From assembly GCA_037447605.1 (NCBI GenBank), contig CM074804.1, forward strand, positions 7,315,027-7,379,026: a DNA stretch of 64,000 nt. Direction: 5' to 3'. This stretch comes from Zygnema circumcarinatum (taxonomy: Eukaryota; Streptophyta; Zygnematophyceae; Zygnematales; Zygnemataceae). The position numbers were made by a program, and so were the translations under genes. A model generated the notes under the pieces. The model searched no databases, was not told where the DNA came from, and worked only from the letters and a program-made list of their open reading frames with translations. Below, one piece after another: positions 1 through 11,839 of the stretch. Each line of letters opens with the position of its first letter. Positions within the stretch are counted from its first letter, which is position 1.

Positions 1-241
1 AACTAAGCACTGAGATCAGCCAAGCCTACAAGACTCACAAAGGAGCGAGACTGGAATGAAAAAAAAAAAAAAAATGAAAGATAATTAAATGGAAAAATGG
101 AAAGGCAGGGGAGGAAAGTGATCAGCAGAACTTGGCTGCAGCATATGCTACCCTCGGTTTTTTCTTTTTAAACACCCTTATAAAGAACTAATTCTGTACT
201 CTATACTGAAGTAGTCATTCTAAACATGTCGAATGACCTAC

Positions 242-3200
242 CTGCCGTTGTCCTCCTGAAAGGCGCACACCTCGTTCTCCCACACGTGTGGCATAGCCTT
301 CAGGAAATTGCATGATGAAATCGTGGGCATTTGCATACCTGCATGGGCCAACCCACAGAATGAATCAATTCAATTCATGCAATGAACTCCGTCAAACTTT
401 GAAACCCTTCAGATACCTTTCACACACGAAACTGAGCCATGCTCTATGCTATGCCAGTCCAGCACCAATCCAATCCTTTGACTACCTTCAACGAGAAATC
501 TCAAATAAGATCACACCTTGCAGCATGTTCGAGCTCCGCTTTTGTGTAGCTTTCGATGCCATATGTGATGTTATCCTCAATACTGGTTGCCCAAAGCTGA
601 GTGTCTTGAGCCACCAGACCCATGTGGCGATGGACCGATTTCAGATTGAGGTCCCTTAGATCTACTCCGTCCAACAGAATGCGTCCCTTCACCGGATCAT
701 AGAACCGCATGAGCAAATGAACTATGGTGGATTTCCCTCCCCCGCTTCGCCCCACAAGAGCGCAAACTTGCCCTTCTCCGATTGTGAGGTTGATGCCTGC
801 AAGGACTGTGTGCTCGGGTCGCATTTGATAGTAGAAATGGACATCGGCCATTCTCATGTTTCCTCGGAGAGTGGAGACCTGTCAGATCGAGCAATTCAGA
901 CCAGACAAAATGAAAAAGAGCACGAGCGGCCAAAAACTGAACAGAACTACGTTACTCTCAGAATAGCACAGACACAAATGTAAGCATGCTGTCAATAACA
1001 CGTAGACATGCATCCATCCGTGAGAAAGATCCTCAGGTTCACAGCAAAAACAGAGGTATTACCCTACAAATCTTTGCTTAAGACTTGCTCAGCAAAATAC
1101 AGCTCAGCGACAGCAGCAGAAGAGAGCAGCAGCCAAAGCTCATAGTCCCTTTCCAACTTTCCACTCCTTCGAACCCCCCCTCCCCTCCCCTCCCCTGCCC
1201 CCTCCCCCCTCTCCTCCACCTTTTCCCATTCATCGATCTCTACAGCCCAAAAATGGAGCTCACCTTTGTGCCCGCATCGGGGTCGATGTCAGGCAACGCA
1301 TCGATGAGGGTGAGGACCCGCTGAGCTGCTCCGGAAGCCCTTGTGAGAGACATGAGTACGGACATTATGCTCTGATAGCCCGACTGTATCAGATTCCAAT
1401 ACAGCTGGAAGGTGATAAGCTGCCCGAGGGATAGGCGGTTTTCCATCACCAGCACACCTCCATACCTGCACAGCAGCATCGTCATCTCTATCTCAGAATT
1501 CACTATCATAGCAGAGCTGCCACTGAAAAAGCGAAGGCACTTGAGAAAGGATGAGTAAGGGATGCTGAAAGAAAGAAGATGAATTTCAAGCATGAAATTT
1601 AATGCATGTAATCTCGTGTGTGAGAGTGGAAAGGAGAGGAGCTCACCAGAGGATGAGGACGGAAGCCCCGAGGTCTAACCAATTGTTGACTGCCACTGTC
1701 CCCGAGTATGCGAATGCATCCCTTACCCCCTGCTTCATTGCCCCCATCGTGTTGGACTCATAGCGCTGCGTCTCTACTGTCTCGGTGGAGAAGGCTCGCA
1801 CTGTCCTAATGTTGCCCAAAGCTTCGGATGCCGCGGAGTTTGCCTCTGCCAAAACCTGCAATTTCGAGAAAAAAAAAAAAAAAAAAAAAAAAACACAACA
1901 AAAGTTAGAAGGTCGAAATAAGCACCAAAAATTTCACAACCATTCATCAACCAGCCAATGGTCCCCGCACAAAGCGAAGCAGAAAGCAGGCATCTCTCTT
2001 CTCGCCTTCTCTCCCTCCCTCCCTCTTCTTCTCATGAGCCGAACCGATGGTATCACTCGAAAAGAAAAGGGAAAAAGAAGAAGCAATCCTGACCGCCCAT
2101 CGCTTGCGGTTGAGTTCCCGACTCCAACGCGAGTAGATGACTGTGATGTGCATGATGGGGGCCATGGTGGTGAAGGCGAGCATGCTCAGCTTCCAGCTCG
2201 TCCAGAAACAGAGGCCCACTCCTCCTGCGAGAGAGGCAACATTGCGGACTAAGGTAGAGAGCTGCCAATTCAGGGGCTCCGCCATCGCTGTCACGTCATT
2301 GGTCAGCCGGGAGGTGAGCTGCACAAGACAGTGGAAGCAGGAAGGGAGTCAGCTGCTGCATCGGATGGATGGGTTTTCTGAAGGGAGTGTGCGTTTTAGA
2401 CTTTACAAGATTGCAAAATTTGTGAACAACAAGGGGTGTTCATGTAACACCACACTATCACTATTTGATGCAAGCCAACAGCGTGGCTTCTTGAAGTAAA
2501 CGTTCATTGTAGCCTAATGAAGCACTGCTGAGGATAGTCGAGATCAGGAAACTTGATCAAGTTAAACACGTCATGACTTTTGTCAGTAGTGCTCACATCA
2601 ACCATCGACCATGTTTACAAACAGGTTCAAAACGACGAATGCAGACATTCTGGCACCACTAACGAGCATATATAAAGCCCATCAATTTCCTCAATACAAA
2701 GGAAAACACACCTCTCCGGTGGTAGTTGCATCAAAATACGCGATATCTTGAATGATGACTCCGCTAAAAAGACGATCTTGCAATGTTTTCAGCACTCGCT
2801 TTCCGACCACGCTGAAGCAAAGACCTCGAAGTCCGCCAAAAATTCCCGTCACGAGTGAAAAGGAAGCCATGAGGAACACGTGGCGTTTGAATGCCTCCAC
2901 ATTCATCTTGTTCACATCATCCAGAATTCGGCCCTGCACCGCCATGGTGGCCAATACAACCATCGCTCAGAAAAGTAGGCTTAATGGGTTATGGGTGAGG
3001 TCGATCAGCCTCTTTAGCACCAACTTACAACCAGCATCAACAACACTATTGGTCATTTGACTCGTACAGAAAGTGTAACATGAAGGAGGTACGACAGTGA
3101 GGAGGGGAGAGAGAGAGGCATACTCATTTCTCCTCTAAAGTGAGATTCCAATAACTCCAAGCAAGTGACTCAAGCCATCAACTCAGTTCCCAGTTCGTTC

Positions 3201-5327
3201 GCAAAATGAATGAGGTTCGCACCTGATAGTGGGGTAGAATGAGGCCAGTAGACGAAGTGATAGCTAGAAATATGAAGCCAAGTAGAATGATTCCGCACTC
3301 GTTCTTGGCCAGAGAAATGGCTCGCATCAAATAGGTGCGAGGGCTCACAACTGCTTCATCTCTCACTCCCTTGTCACCTCGCAGCCGGCCCTCTCTCGCA
3401 CTCGTTGAGTCACTACCACGAGCCAAGAACAACATAGAAAAGAGAGAGAACACACACAAAATCAGCGAGGTTTCTCTAGTTGCGAAGACTTTTAAGGTGT
3501 GCGTCATACTTCAGGAACAAAGGGTGAGTCAACATTACATCATGTAGAAGCCTCCCTTGCCTTAAAACTAAAGAAAATGAGGGTGCCCAAAAGGAATCAA
3601 ATACACACGGCACCCCCAAAACGCAAAGCTTATCATTCCACATGCAAAATTTGCCTTGTATCTTGTCACAAATCTGCATACCTCTGCCTAACAGACCCAG
3701 TAGCCAGTGTGGTAACCTCCACTGTCTCCCCCCCCTCCTCCCCCTCCCTCCTCTTCCCACTATTCAGACCCCCAGTCCTCCCCGCGGTCCTCTCCTCCTT
3801 CTCCGCTATTCCCACAGCGCGGCCGAGGACGCCGCTCCCCTCCGCGAGGTAGCTCGCGCACGTGCTCAGAGCGTTGATCCAAACCACGCCGAACCCCATC
3901 AGCACTCCCTCCACGCCCTCGTTTTGAAAGTTGAAGGAAACGCATTTCGCCCCAACACATATCTGGGGTTGCATGGGGACACATGCGATGAACTCAGTTA
4001 CGACATGACATATCGGGTATGCGGAAGGTGGCTCCGAAAAGCACAAAGGAGACGCCTCTAGTGCAGGTCGGGTTTCTCGAGTTCGACCCTAAGCATAAGG
4101 AGGTTGTTATAAGATAAGGAGGGTTCTATCTAACAGAGAAGAACATTGTAGACGACCAGCGGAAAGGGACAGTAACTGACTACATGCTTGCAGTTTAACA
4201 TTAGTCTGGTTCATTCATAAAAGACCGGACGATTTGCCTAAAGATAGCCACAACCTTTTCCTGGTTACTGTTTTGACGGTACAAACTGCCTACGAAGCGG
4301 GAAGCAAGCAGCAGCAGCTGTATCTATCTTTTGAAAAAAGAGAACAGTCGTCACTGTAAGTCATGAATACTGCATGTTCTTGACGATTGTCCCATACTGT
4401 GTGAGCCTTATCTCTGTGACCTTTATTGAAAGTCCAGACCCAAAATGAATCAGCCGATGCACTTTTTATGCCTTCAAAGAACTCGTCTAAAAGCTGACCT
4501 GGAAGAAGGTGCAAAGGAGGAAAGTCGCAAACAGTGTAATATCCTTCCGTGAAAGAGAGTTGATCCAATCGGAGAACTTGGGGTCTTCCACATTCGCATC
4601 TGCCTTCTTCACTATCCTTTCAGTTTCACCTTCCCCTTCTCTGTCCTTCAACAAAGGTGTTGTCAAGCCATTCTGCACCGATCTCCGCTCACTCTTGGAC
4701 CCCCCTGCGAAGGGTTCAGACTTCTTTTGCAGTTTCCTCTGTTCTTTTGGCAGCTTTCCTTCCAAACCCTGGCAGTGGCCTTCAGCAAATGCGAAACTGC
4801 AGGCGAGGTAAGCTAAGAATAGGAGGAGGCAGATTCGCACAAGGCAAAGTAGGACCAGGTCCAGTGAATCTGAGCGGAAACTACGGACAGCAGTCCAGAA
4901 ATCCGCCCATGTGAATGGTCCATCTGTCAAGTGGCCCCAGTGAAGTACAATGTACAGTGCCTGTGACATCACAACAGAAAGAAGTGTGAGAGAGGAATTG
5001 CTTCAATTAAAGAGTTTCGAAAAGAAACAACGTGACAGTAACCTGTAAATTCTGGCCTCAAGTTCTTCAACTTACACGATAAACCCCATAAGAGAATCAA
5101 CTGTAAGTTTAAACGAACGTAACATGTATCATGCCCTCACACCTATGGAAACTGCCATAGGCTCTCTCACGGTGACTGGTCTTGCTTACCACAGCAAAAG
5201 ACAAATCCAGGAATATGACGATCAGGAAAATGCCAAAGTTCCATAGCCGTTGCTTGGTTGCAACCTTTGGATCAGTGGTCCCCTGATACCCCCTGTCGGG
5301 TTCAACCTTTCCGTCCCTCTTCCCCAT
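242..5327 (-). CDS. TAP/TAPL-like ABC transporter B-family half-transporter (3' end outside window)
   Basis: ATP-driven half-transporter of the ABCB class, expected to work as a dimer and move peptides or similar solutes across an internal membrane. Exons fit in phase at 5190-5327, 4499-4960, 3682-3962, 3223-3412, 2712-2933, 2094-2318, 1647-1855, 1264-1465, 517-878 and 242-338, giving about 796 residues before the window ends. The start is the first ATG in the frame that opens exon 1. Residues 1-200 hold several hydrophobic helices and a charged linker, then a six-helix ABC membrane domain with a TSRLTND segment. The nucleotide-binding domain shows a Walker A (GRSGGGKST), a Q-loop (VAQDTQLW) and the signature LSGGQRQ. 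Walker B and the H-loop must lie left of base 242. The N-terminal membrane region recalls TMD0 of animal ABCB9/TAP and I see no obvious plastid transit peptide; Arabidopsis ABCB26/27 are the other likely relatives. Confidence 0.85.
1870..1893. repeat. Poly(A) run in an intron
   Basis: An uninterrupted A run of about 24 bases just right of the acceptor that begins the 1647-1855 exon. On the coding strand it is a T-rich tract directly before the splice acceptor, so it doubles as the polypyrimidine tract of the intron. Confidence 0.8.
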
Positions 5328-5403
5328 ACCGCCCCCCCCGCCAACGTGGTGGTGACCGCCACCCCCCGCCACAATTGACGAGTCTGTATTCACTCTACTG
5401 AGA

Positions 5404-5446
5404 GTGGTGCTTGCAAACGATGAGGGTGGTGCTTGCAAACGATGAG
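5404..5446. repeat. Two-copy 21-bp tandem duplication
   Basis: A 21-bp unit beginning GTGGTGCTTGCAAACGATGA occurs at 5404-5424 and again, perfectly, at 5426-5446, separated by one base. It lies about 80 bp upstream of the ABC transporter start codon, probably in its 5' untranslated region or promoter. Confidence 0.85.
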
Positions 5447-7208
5447 CTTCAAAATGTTCCCTCCTTAGTTGTGATCACTCGAACTTGGCTTCATCCGCTG
5501 CACAAACTGTGGAAAGGGGAGCTGCTCTGTCAGCCAATTAACAGCAGTAGGATATGCTTTTGCCGACTATACATTTTTTGCCAGTTAGTCAACATTAGCC
5601 AAGCTTGGTATAAGTGATCGCCTTTCCGTGTGTCTACATCATTCCTTCTTTAAAAAAAAAACTAATGGGCATCCCCAGTTTGATTCCAAATTCCGAACGC
5701 TGCTTAAGCATACAACTCTATCTGCAAGAAGTCAATGATTGAGCCAAGCTACAAAGTGGCGGCATCATACCGAGCTACTCCAAGAAAAGTGAATTCATAA
5801 ACAATCTAGATGATTGCAAAAAAATCGTTTGCTCCCAAGTCCCAAACCATTCAAGCCGACAATCATAAAGCTAGAATTGCGAGCAAGTGTATTCTATCAA
5901 TTAACGGAAGCTCGAGGGTGGCAAACTCAGTAGAAAGTGTATATAAACCTTTGCGAAGTCATAGTACTGTAGCTAATCATCTTCCTCCAATAATTGCATC
6001 CCTACATCGTCTGGAAGACTAACACTATCATTGAAATAAACAAATTGTGGACAAATGCACGGACGAAAAACCTCTTAACCCTCCCAGTAGACTAACAATC
6101 GCACAAATCTCAACGATACAAGCAGCTGGGAGATTCAGCATCACGTTATGTAATTGGAGCCCAGAATTTTCAGCCTCTTGAGCGGTGTACTACCAAGGGT
6201 AGCACAACGAGCCACTGGAGACGAGTGACAAGAGCCAGCCAGCATATAATTGTTGGCTGCAAACGGAACCCGTTTTCAAGAAAGTTCAATAAATAAAACG
6301 ACCACATGAACCACGATGGAATATGAGAAAATTGCTCCAAATTGAGAACAGTAACCAATTGCACGGCCTCACCCACAGGAGGTCCATGCCACCACTATAC
6401 AATTTCCAGCAACCGACTGAATAATTCACCGCACGGCATCCCTCTCATCCAGGCCCTCTACTATGATCCCTGCCAGGCTACTCTGCCCCTTCACCTGCAC
6501 GAGTCCATTTCAACAACGTATACATAGCCTAGACACCCCAAGCCCTAAAAAAATACGAGCAAATCCTAAATTTCCCTTCCCTCGTCCACAGCCTCCGGCC
6601 AGAGTTCCGACTCTTCTCCCCGTCGTCCCTCCCTACAATTCCCACCCTCTCTCTCCCAAATTCTCACCTTATTGCAGTTTCGATTGCAGCGAAGGCCGTC
6701 TCTTGCGCTCAGAGATTCCCGCGAAGGAATATTCCCTCTCCTCTGTCTCGCCGGGGGAGCAGAGTCCGAGGAGAAGCCCTCCCCTGCATGCCTCCAGTCC
6801 GTTTCTCCGCTCCCTCCCGCTTTCTCCCTCCCTCGCTCCCTCCCTCACGCCCTCGCTCCCTTTCCCTGTCCACCGGTCCGTTGGCCTCCGCGCATGGAGG
6901 GACCCCTTTGCCAGTAGCGTCCCGCCACGTGGTAACTAAGGCCAATGAGATTGCGCCACGGCAGCCGCGGGCGGTCCCTCGAGGGCGCTTTCCGTTGGAT
7001 CCGACAACTCCATGGAGGCGGAGGCGTCGAGATCTCTGGACCAATCATAGTGTGCCACGCATGCAATATGTACACGTGGCAGACTCTCATTAGCCAGTCC
7101 GTGCTTAACAGTTGGTACGTTCAATGGAGACTCCCACCGAGTCGTCGTCGCGTTCAGGCGGGGGGCGAGGGGGTGGGGGGCGACACGCTGCCCTGGGGGA
7201 GGCCCATG
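5447..7208. other. Intergenic region upstream of the ABC transporter
   Basis: No exon can be supported here. The left part is AT-rich with no coding pattern. From about 6580 to 7200 it becomes C-rich and then GC-rich, with CACGTG at 6927-6932 and 7073-7078 and CCAAT-like sequences near 6942 and 7041, which looks like a promoter or 5' untranslated region for the leftward ABC transporter. Short open frames in the pyrimidine-rich stretch have no recognisable protein. Confidence 0.5.
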
Positions 7209-7210
7209 CG

Positions 7211-7400
<190 letters not shown>

Positions 7401-8596
7401 GAGGTAGGGTACACGCATGTATGCGCCATCTCGATGCTTCGCGGCATGGGCAACTCACGGCAGCGCGACGGTGAGGCTGTGGAAAGTGATGTAAGTCGAG
7501 CTGCTCTCGGAGCTTTTACAAGACACTCTCATTATCTGTGATTGCCGCTTCCAGAGAAGAGCACCTTGTAAAAATTGCACGACAATCACTTATTGATTAC
7601 GATAAGCACACTTCACGAATGTTCTGTCCGCAAGAATGAGCAGCTTGCTGAGCTACCAAACCAGCCCACTATATGGCTGTACTACATGAGAGTAATGGGG
7701 AATGGAAGCACCATTCTACTCAGGAGCCCCTTATTACAAAATGTTGACCCAGCCTGCCTGCCTGCCTGCCTATTGGTACCCACATTCTGCGGTGCGAAGG
7801 ACAAACGGCTGTCCACCTGCGCTTATTCGCCAAACCAGGCTCTATTAACTACCATAGTCAAAAGCCCGGGCACGCATCCTTCTGCTTCCAACAAAGGTAC
7901 CCGGCAGTCTACATAACCTCCGGAGCCTGTTCACCCCAAGGCCAGCTAATACTACTCACGGGAGAGTGGCTGGCCTGGTGCAATGTTTCCAGCAAGAATA
8001 GCCTCTAGAGTACGAGGATCGGACACTGTTATTGACCAAATCTTGTATGCAGAGAACATCTTCCTGCGGCTAGGGTTCTGGAACAACCCCATATTATGAA
8101 GCTGCAATTTTGAACAGTCTTCAGCGCCAGCCGGTATTTTGAACCACTTAGCATGCACGCACATTTGAGATTGACAGATACGGTGGAGCTCTGCTAGTTC
8201 AAAGAAGTGAACAGCTATCTCCTCGCCTCTTTTGGACAAGTCCTGCCTGCCTGAGCTCTGCATCACGAGCCTGCCTCTCCGAGGCATATGCGAAGTCGCT
8301 CGTATCAAGGCCATACTGCAGTAGCCACAGAACCACAAGAACACGATGACACTTGGATCATGGTCAAAACCTAATGAGTTAGCTTCTACTCAAGGTGCCT
8401 TCTAAAAATGGCAGCATTGGGATAGACACAGGCAGGCCCTCTATGATAGGTCCTCCTGTTCACTGCAGCGACTATCGATATGTAAATAGAGAAGTCAATT
8501 GACACAAGGAACCAATTTTTATCCCAACAAGTCGAATTCCGAACAACAAACTAAACAACAAACTCAGCGACCTCCTTGTGTCCATTGAAAACACAC

Positions 8597-10736
8597 CTTT
8601 TCGAGCATTCGGGTGCGCCAAGCATCGCTTGTTTGCGTCCTCAACTGTGGAACTGGTGGTGATTGCATTGACAGCTGTTGTGGCTGAGATGACGACCCTG
8701 GATTCACGTAGTGCTGTGGAAGAAGAGGTTCCTTAGATGCTCGTTGCCAGTTGGGAGCAGACACATCGCACTCGTCATCACACTCCGAGTTCACGGCCAT
8801 AACTCGAAGGACTAGAGCAAGGATGAGGGAAAACAACTGCCACCCACAACAAATAGATGGTGCTAGTCAGTCAGCGAGAGGTCCAGTGGGAGATCTATGA
8901 AAAAAGATCAAATGGAATTTAAAGAATACGGCATGCATTAACTGGTGGTGAATGTTTGCGAGATGGCCACAACATGTGAGAAAAGGAAAATCTGGATTCA
9001 GAATGGTTCCCAACGCAGACAAGAAGTTTCGCTGCTATCACCGCTGACCGGTCACATGCTCTGAACAGGAGAACAGAGGGCTGACAAGCAGACATTTCAC
9101 CTCTATAAGGAGCACAGCTAACCCTCCCCACTTGCAGATTTCCAGGTTATCGAGTATGAAGTCCTTAGCCTTCCTTGCCTGTCCCGTTGGGTCATCAGGC
9201 AATTCCTGAATCCAATACAACAAAGCAAAATACCAATAAGCAATCGGCTCAAGATATGCATCCTAAAAATGCTAATATCTGAAACTGTGCGATTGAACCC
9301 TGCAACTTGACTTGACTTGACAGACCCTGCAATTTGAACAAGCTGGAGTCCACGCAACTACCACTTCAACGGAATTTGCTTCGACATAGAAAAGTAGTAA
9401 AACGTGTGTTTGCATAAGCTGACCTAGCTCCTCAAAATGCCCTCATTTGTGACAACAAGGAAGCAGCACATACCCTTTCCCAATCCTTATCGAAGAATAT
9501 CAGAGCCGCAAAGGCTGCTTGAATTGTCAGGATCAAAAGCAATCCAAATTGGTACTGAAGAAAGTGTCAAGGACAAAACGAAAGGTAGCTAGCTATGCCA
9601 GCAACATTCTGCCGAAGCAAACTTAGTGAAAAAACTTCGGAATTTTCCATCCTTTGTGTTATCTAAAGATTGAGAAAATACACACTTTGTCATCAGCAAG
9701 GACAGCGCAGGAAAAGTCCAAGTAGGAATGGTGAAAGTTTCATCTGCCTGAATTCAGCCTTTAAGGAGCTGGATACACATGAAAGGCAGCAAGCGCTGTG
9801 AGTCTCCGCGGCGCATGCTCCTGTAAGTGTTACCAGCACAATGAAAGCTCCAGCACCAAAAGTTGCGTAGATAAACCTGCGGCAAAAGGCCGACATCAAA
9901 CAAAGCTGTTGCATAAAACCTGTCGTTAAGAGCTGCCGAAAACTGGGCAAACGATGTCCTGAAAACGTTCAAGCTGCCATAACCTTGATAAATTAGAACA
10001 CTCAAAACTGAGGAACATGCCAATGAAAAACAAAAACATAGATTAAGGAAAGAATCCGTCCTTCCCATTTATACACGCTATTTGGTACAACTGTACCTGC
10101 TGTACAAGACAGTATTATATATAATATTCCTCGGGAAAGAGGATCTCCCACTAATCCTGACTACCTAAATCATTACATCCTTAAGAATCTTCTGCTTCGT
10201 CAACAAGTCTAAGATAATTGTCGCAGGGGCAACTTCAAAAGGCTGACAGTGAAAGCGCCTGCTGCAATATATCCAGGTTTCAGACTGTACTCGGTCGTAC
10301 TACAAAAAAAACATGGCCGGACCTTTGCTTTACTAAATGGAAGCATCGGCACATAACTTCAAAGGGACGAAAAAGGCTAGTTTCACACTAAATCATGCTA
10401 AGCCAGAGCATCGCAACTAACCGCATTCAGGAACCACGCAGCTTACCAGGGAAGATCCTTCAATGAGTCAGGCCACGAGAACCGATCGAAGATATTTTGA
10501 ACAGCAAAACTTCCTGACGAAAAAATCCCGGCACTGGCATTTTCTGAAGAATTTCCTCCCGAAAACTTCCAAGAATAGCCTGGACTCGGCTCAGGAGCTA
10601 GTGTAGGGAAATCCTCATTGACCCATTCCTTGTAGAGCCACCAGGAGTACAGCAGCATCAGCAATCCGCACAGCAAGAGTATGAAGTTCAGTGCTTTGAG
10701 CAGAGACTGCAAAAATGCCTTGCAGTAGTAGCCCAT
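8597..10736 (-). CDS. TOM2A-like plant tetraspanin
   Basis: Small four-helix membrane protein of the plant tetraspanin group containing TOM2A and TET18-20, which organise membrane microdomains. Five exons fit in phase: 10447-10736, 9777-9876, 9474-9554, 9101-9205 and 8597-8836 (272 residues). Exon 1 carries the first helix after MGYYCKAFLQSLLKALNF. Exon 2 has the second helix and ends in a Cys-rich CCLSC, exon 3 encodes the third helix with a DKDWE end, exon 4 holds DPTGQ and EICKW, and exon 5 opens with the fourth helix followed by a Gln/Ser/Pro-rich cytosolic tail. The exon 5 donor implies a further small 3' exon, probably between 7950 and 8590, that I could not fix. The start codon lies 55 bp from a hAT element, which therefore sits in the 5' leader or core promoter. 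Confidence 0.85.
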
Positions 10737-10791
10737 TGCTGCGCCCGCTCTTGTTCCGGGACAGACTGGGCCGGCTGGGTGGCCTGCACGG

Positions 10792-11223
10792 TAGGGTTGG
10801 GGGCACGGGGCACGGGCATGCCCGGGGGGGGGGCATGCCCCCCATTTTTGACCGTCCGTGCCCGGGGCACGCCTCCAAAAATTTTCCCCATATATTTCGT
10901 GCCCCCCCGTGCCCCCTGTCACGTGACGCTTACCTCGTACGACCAGGCCCGGGCCGGTGACGATTGTTGTGTTGAGTACTGTCCGTACTTTTCATATTTT
11001 CCCGTACATGTGTACCTTTATTCGTACGTTTAGTACATTCATCTGTACTTTCTGTACCTTCATCCGTACCGTTTTTAAAATAGTATATTCTTTTTGTGGC
11101 CGATTTGAATTGCTCAATGCAGTCACGTCACGGGGCACGAAAAAGGGGCATGCCCCCCCCCCAAGGGGGGGGGGGCACGTGCCCCTGGGCACGGGTCGGA
11201 GGGGGACCGTGCCCCCAACCCTA
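10792..11223. mobile_element. Non-autonomous hAT element (MITE-like), 432 bp
   Basis: The ends are perfect 17-bp terminal inverted repeats, TAGGGTTGGGGGCACGG, reading inward from 10792 and from 11223. They are flanked by an exact 8-bp target duplication, CTGCACGG, at 10784-10791 and 11224-11231. An 8-bp duplication with TAGGGTTG-type ends is diagnostic of the hAT superfamily. The interior has no transposase: it is G/C-rich near both ends with many GGCACG and GCATGCCC palindromes, and between 10970 and 11080 it has a cluster of GTAC tetramers, typical of subterminal binding repeats. It lies between the tetraspanin start codon and a tRNA-Tyr gene, so it separates the tetraspanin from its older upstream sequence. 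Confidence 0.93.
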
Positions 11224-11347
11224 CTGCACGGGCAGTGGCAGAGGCAGGCGCAGGCGGGGGCCGGCCGAGGGGCGCCTGCGTAGGGGGGGGGAGGCGTGCA
11301 GGCGCGGGCAAGGGCAGGGCGCGGCGGGGCGGCAAAAAAGAACTCGA

Positions 11348-11430
11348 TCCGACCAACCGGATTCGAACCAGTGACCTAAGGATAACAGCAACTCTACAGT
11401 CCTCCGCTCTACCAACTGAGCTATGGTCGG
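11348..11430 (-). tRNA. tRNA-Tyr (GUA) with a short intron
   Basis: The minus strand folds as a complete tRNA. The 5' acceptor arm CCGACCA pairs with TGGTCGG, followed by an A discriminator. The A-box region is TAGCTCAGTTGGTAGAGC and the B-box GGTTCGAATCC. The anticodon loop reads CTGTAG, giving GUA for tyrosine. About 10 extra bases after the base 3' of the anticodon form the intron; removing them restores the anticodon stem (GGA/TCC). Nuclear plant tRNA-Tyr genes are known to carry such introns. A T-rich stretch lies downstream of its 3' end side only weakly, so the terminator is not called. Confidence 0.96.
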
Positions 11431-11839
11431 GATGTGAATAGATGCGAAAATGTTAATTTTGATATTTTTTTATTACCGCTTTTGCGCCTTATACGTTTTG
11501 CATGCGCAGGTGATGGCATCGCCAGACTCGTGAGATGATGAGACTGGTGACGACTTGTAGGTCTGACATGCCCTAGTGCCAATTCACTTCTTCTTCACTT
11601 TACGGATGGATGGTGTCCGTTGCGATGGCAAACATACATTTCTTTCTCTAAAAGCAAAACATGTCAAAGTGCAGGAACACCCAGAGGACAGATGAAGCAC
11701 AGCGCGGCCACTTTTGCTTATTTTTGCAGTGCGGGAACAAAATGAAAAGTCCCATGGCCATCTGATGATGAAGCACTTGGGCAAGTTTCCACATCACTGC
11801 GGCCTTCCTTGCGAGGCTCGCATTCATCTCGAGGTTGCA

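Noticed and set aside
1785-2252. Plus-strand frame through the poly(A) run
   Set aside because: It is antisense to well-conserved ABC transporter exons and includes a homopolymer lysine run.
11096-11374. Frames rich in Gly/Pro/Arg across the hAT right end
   Set aside because: G-runs and palindromes of the transposon end produce them; they cross the element boundary.
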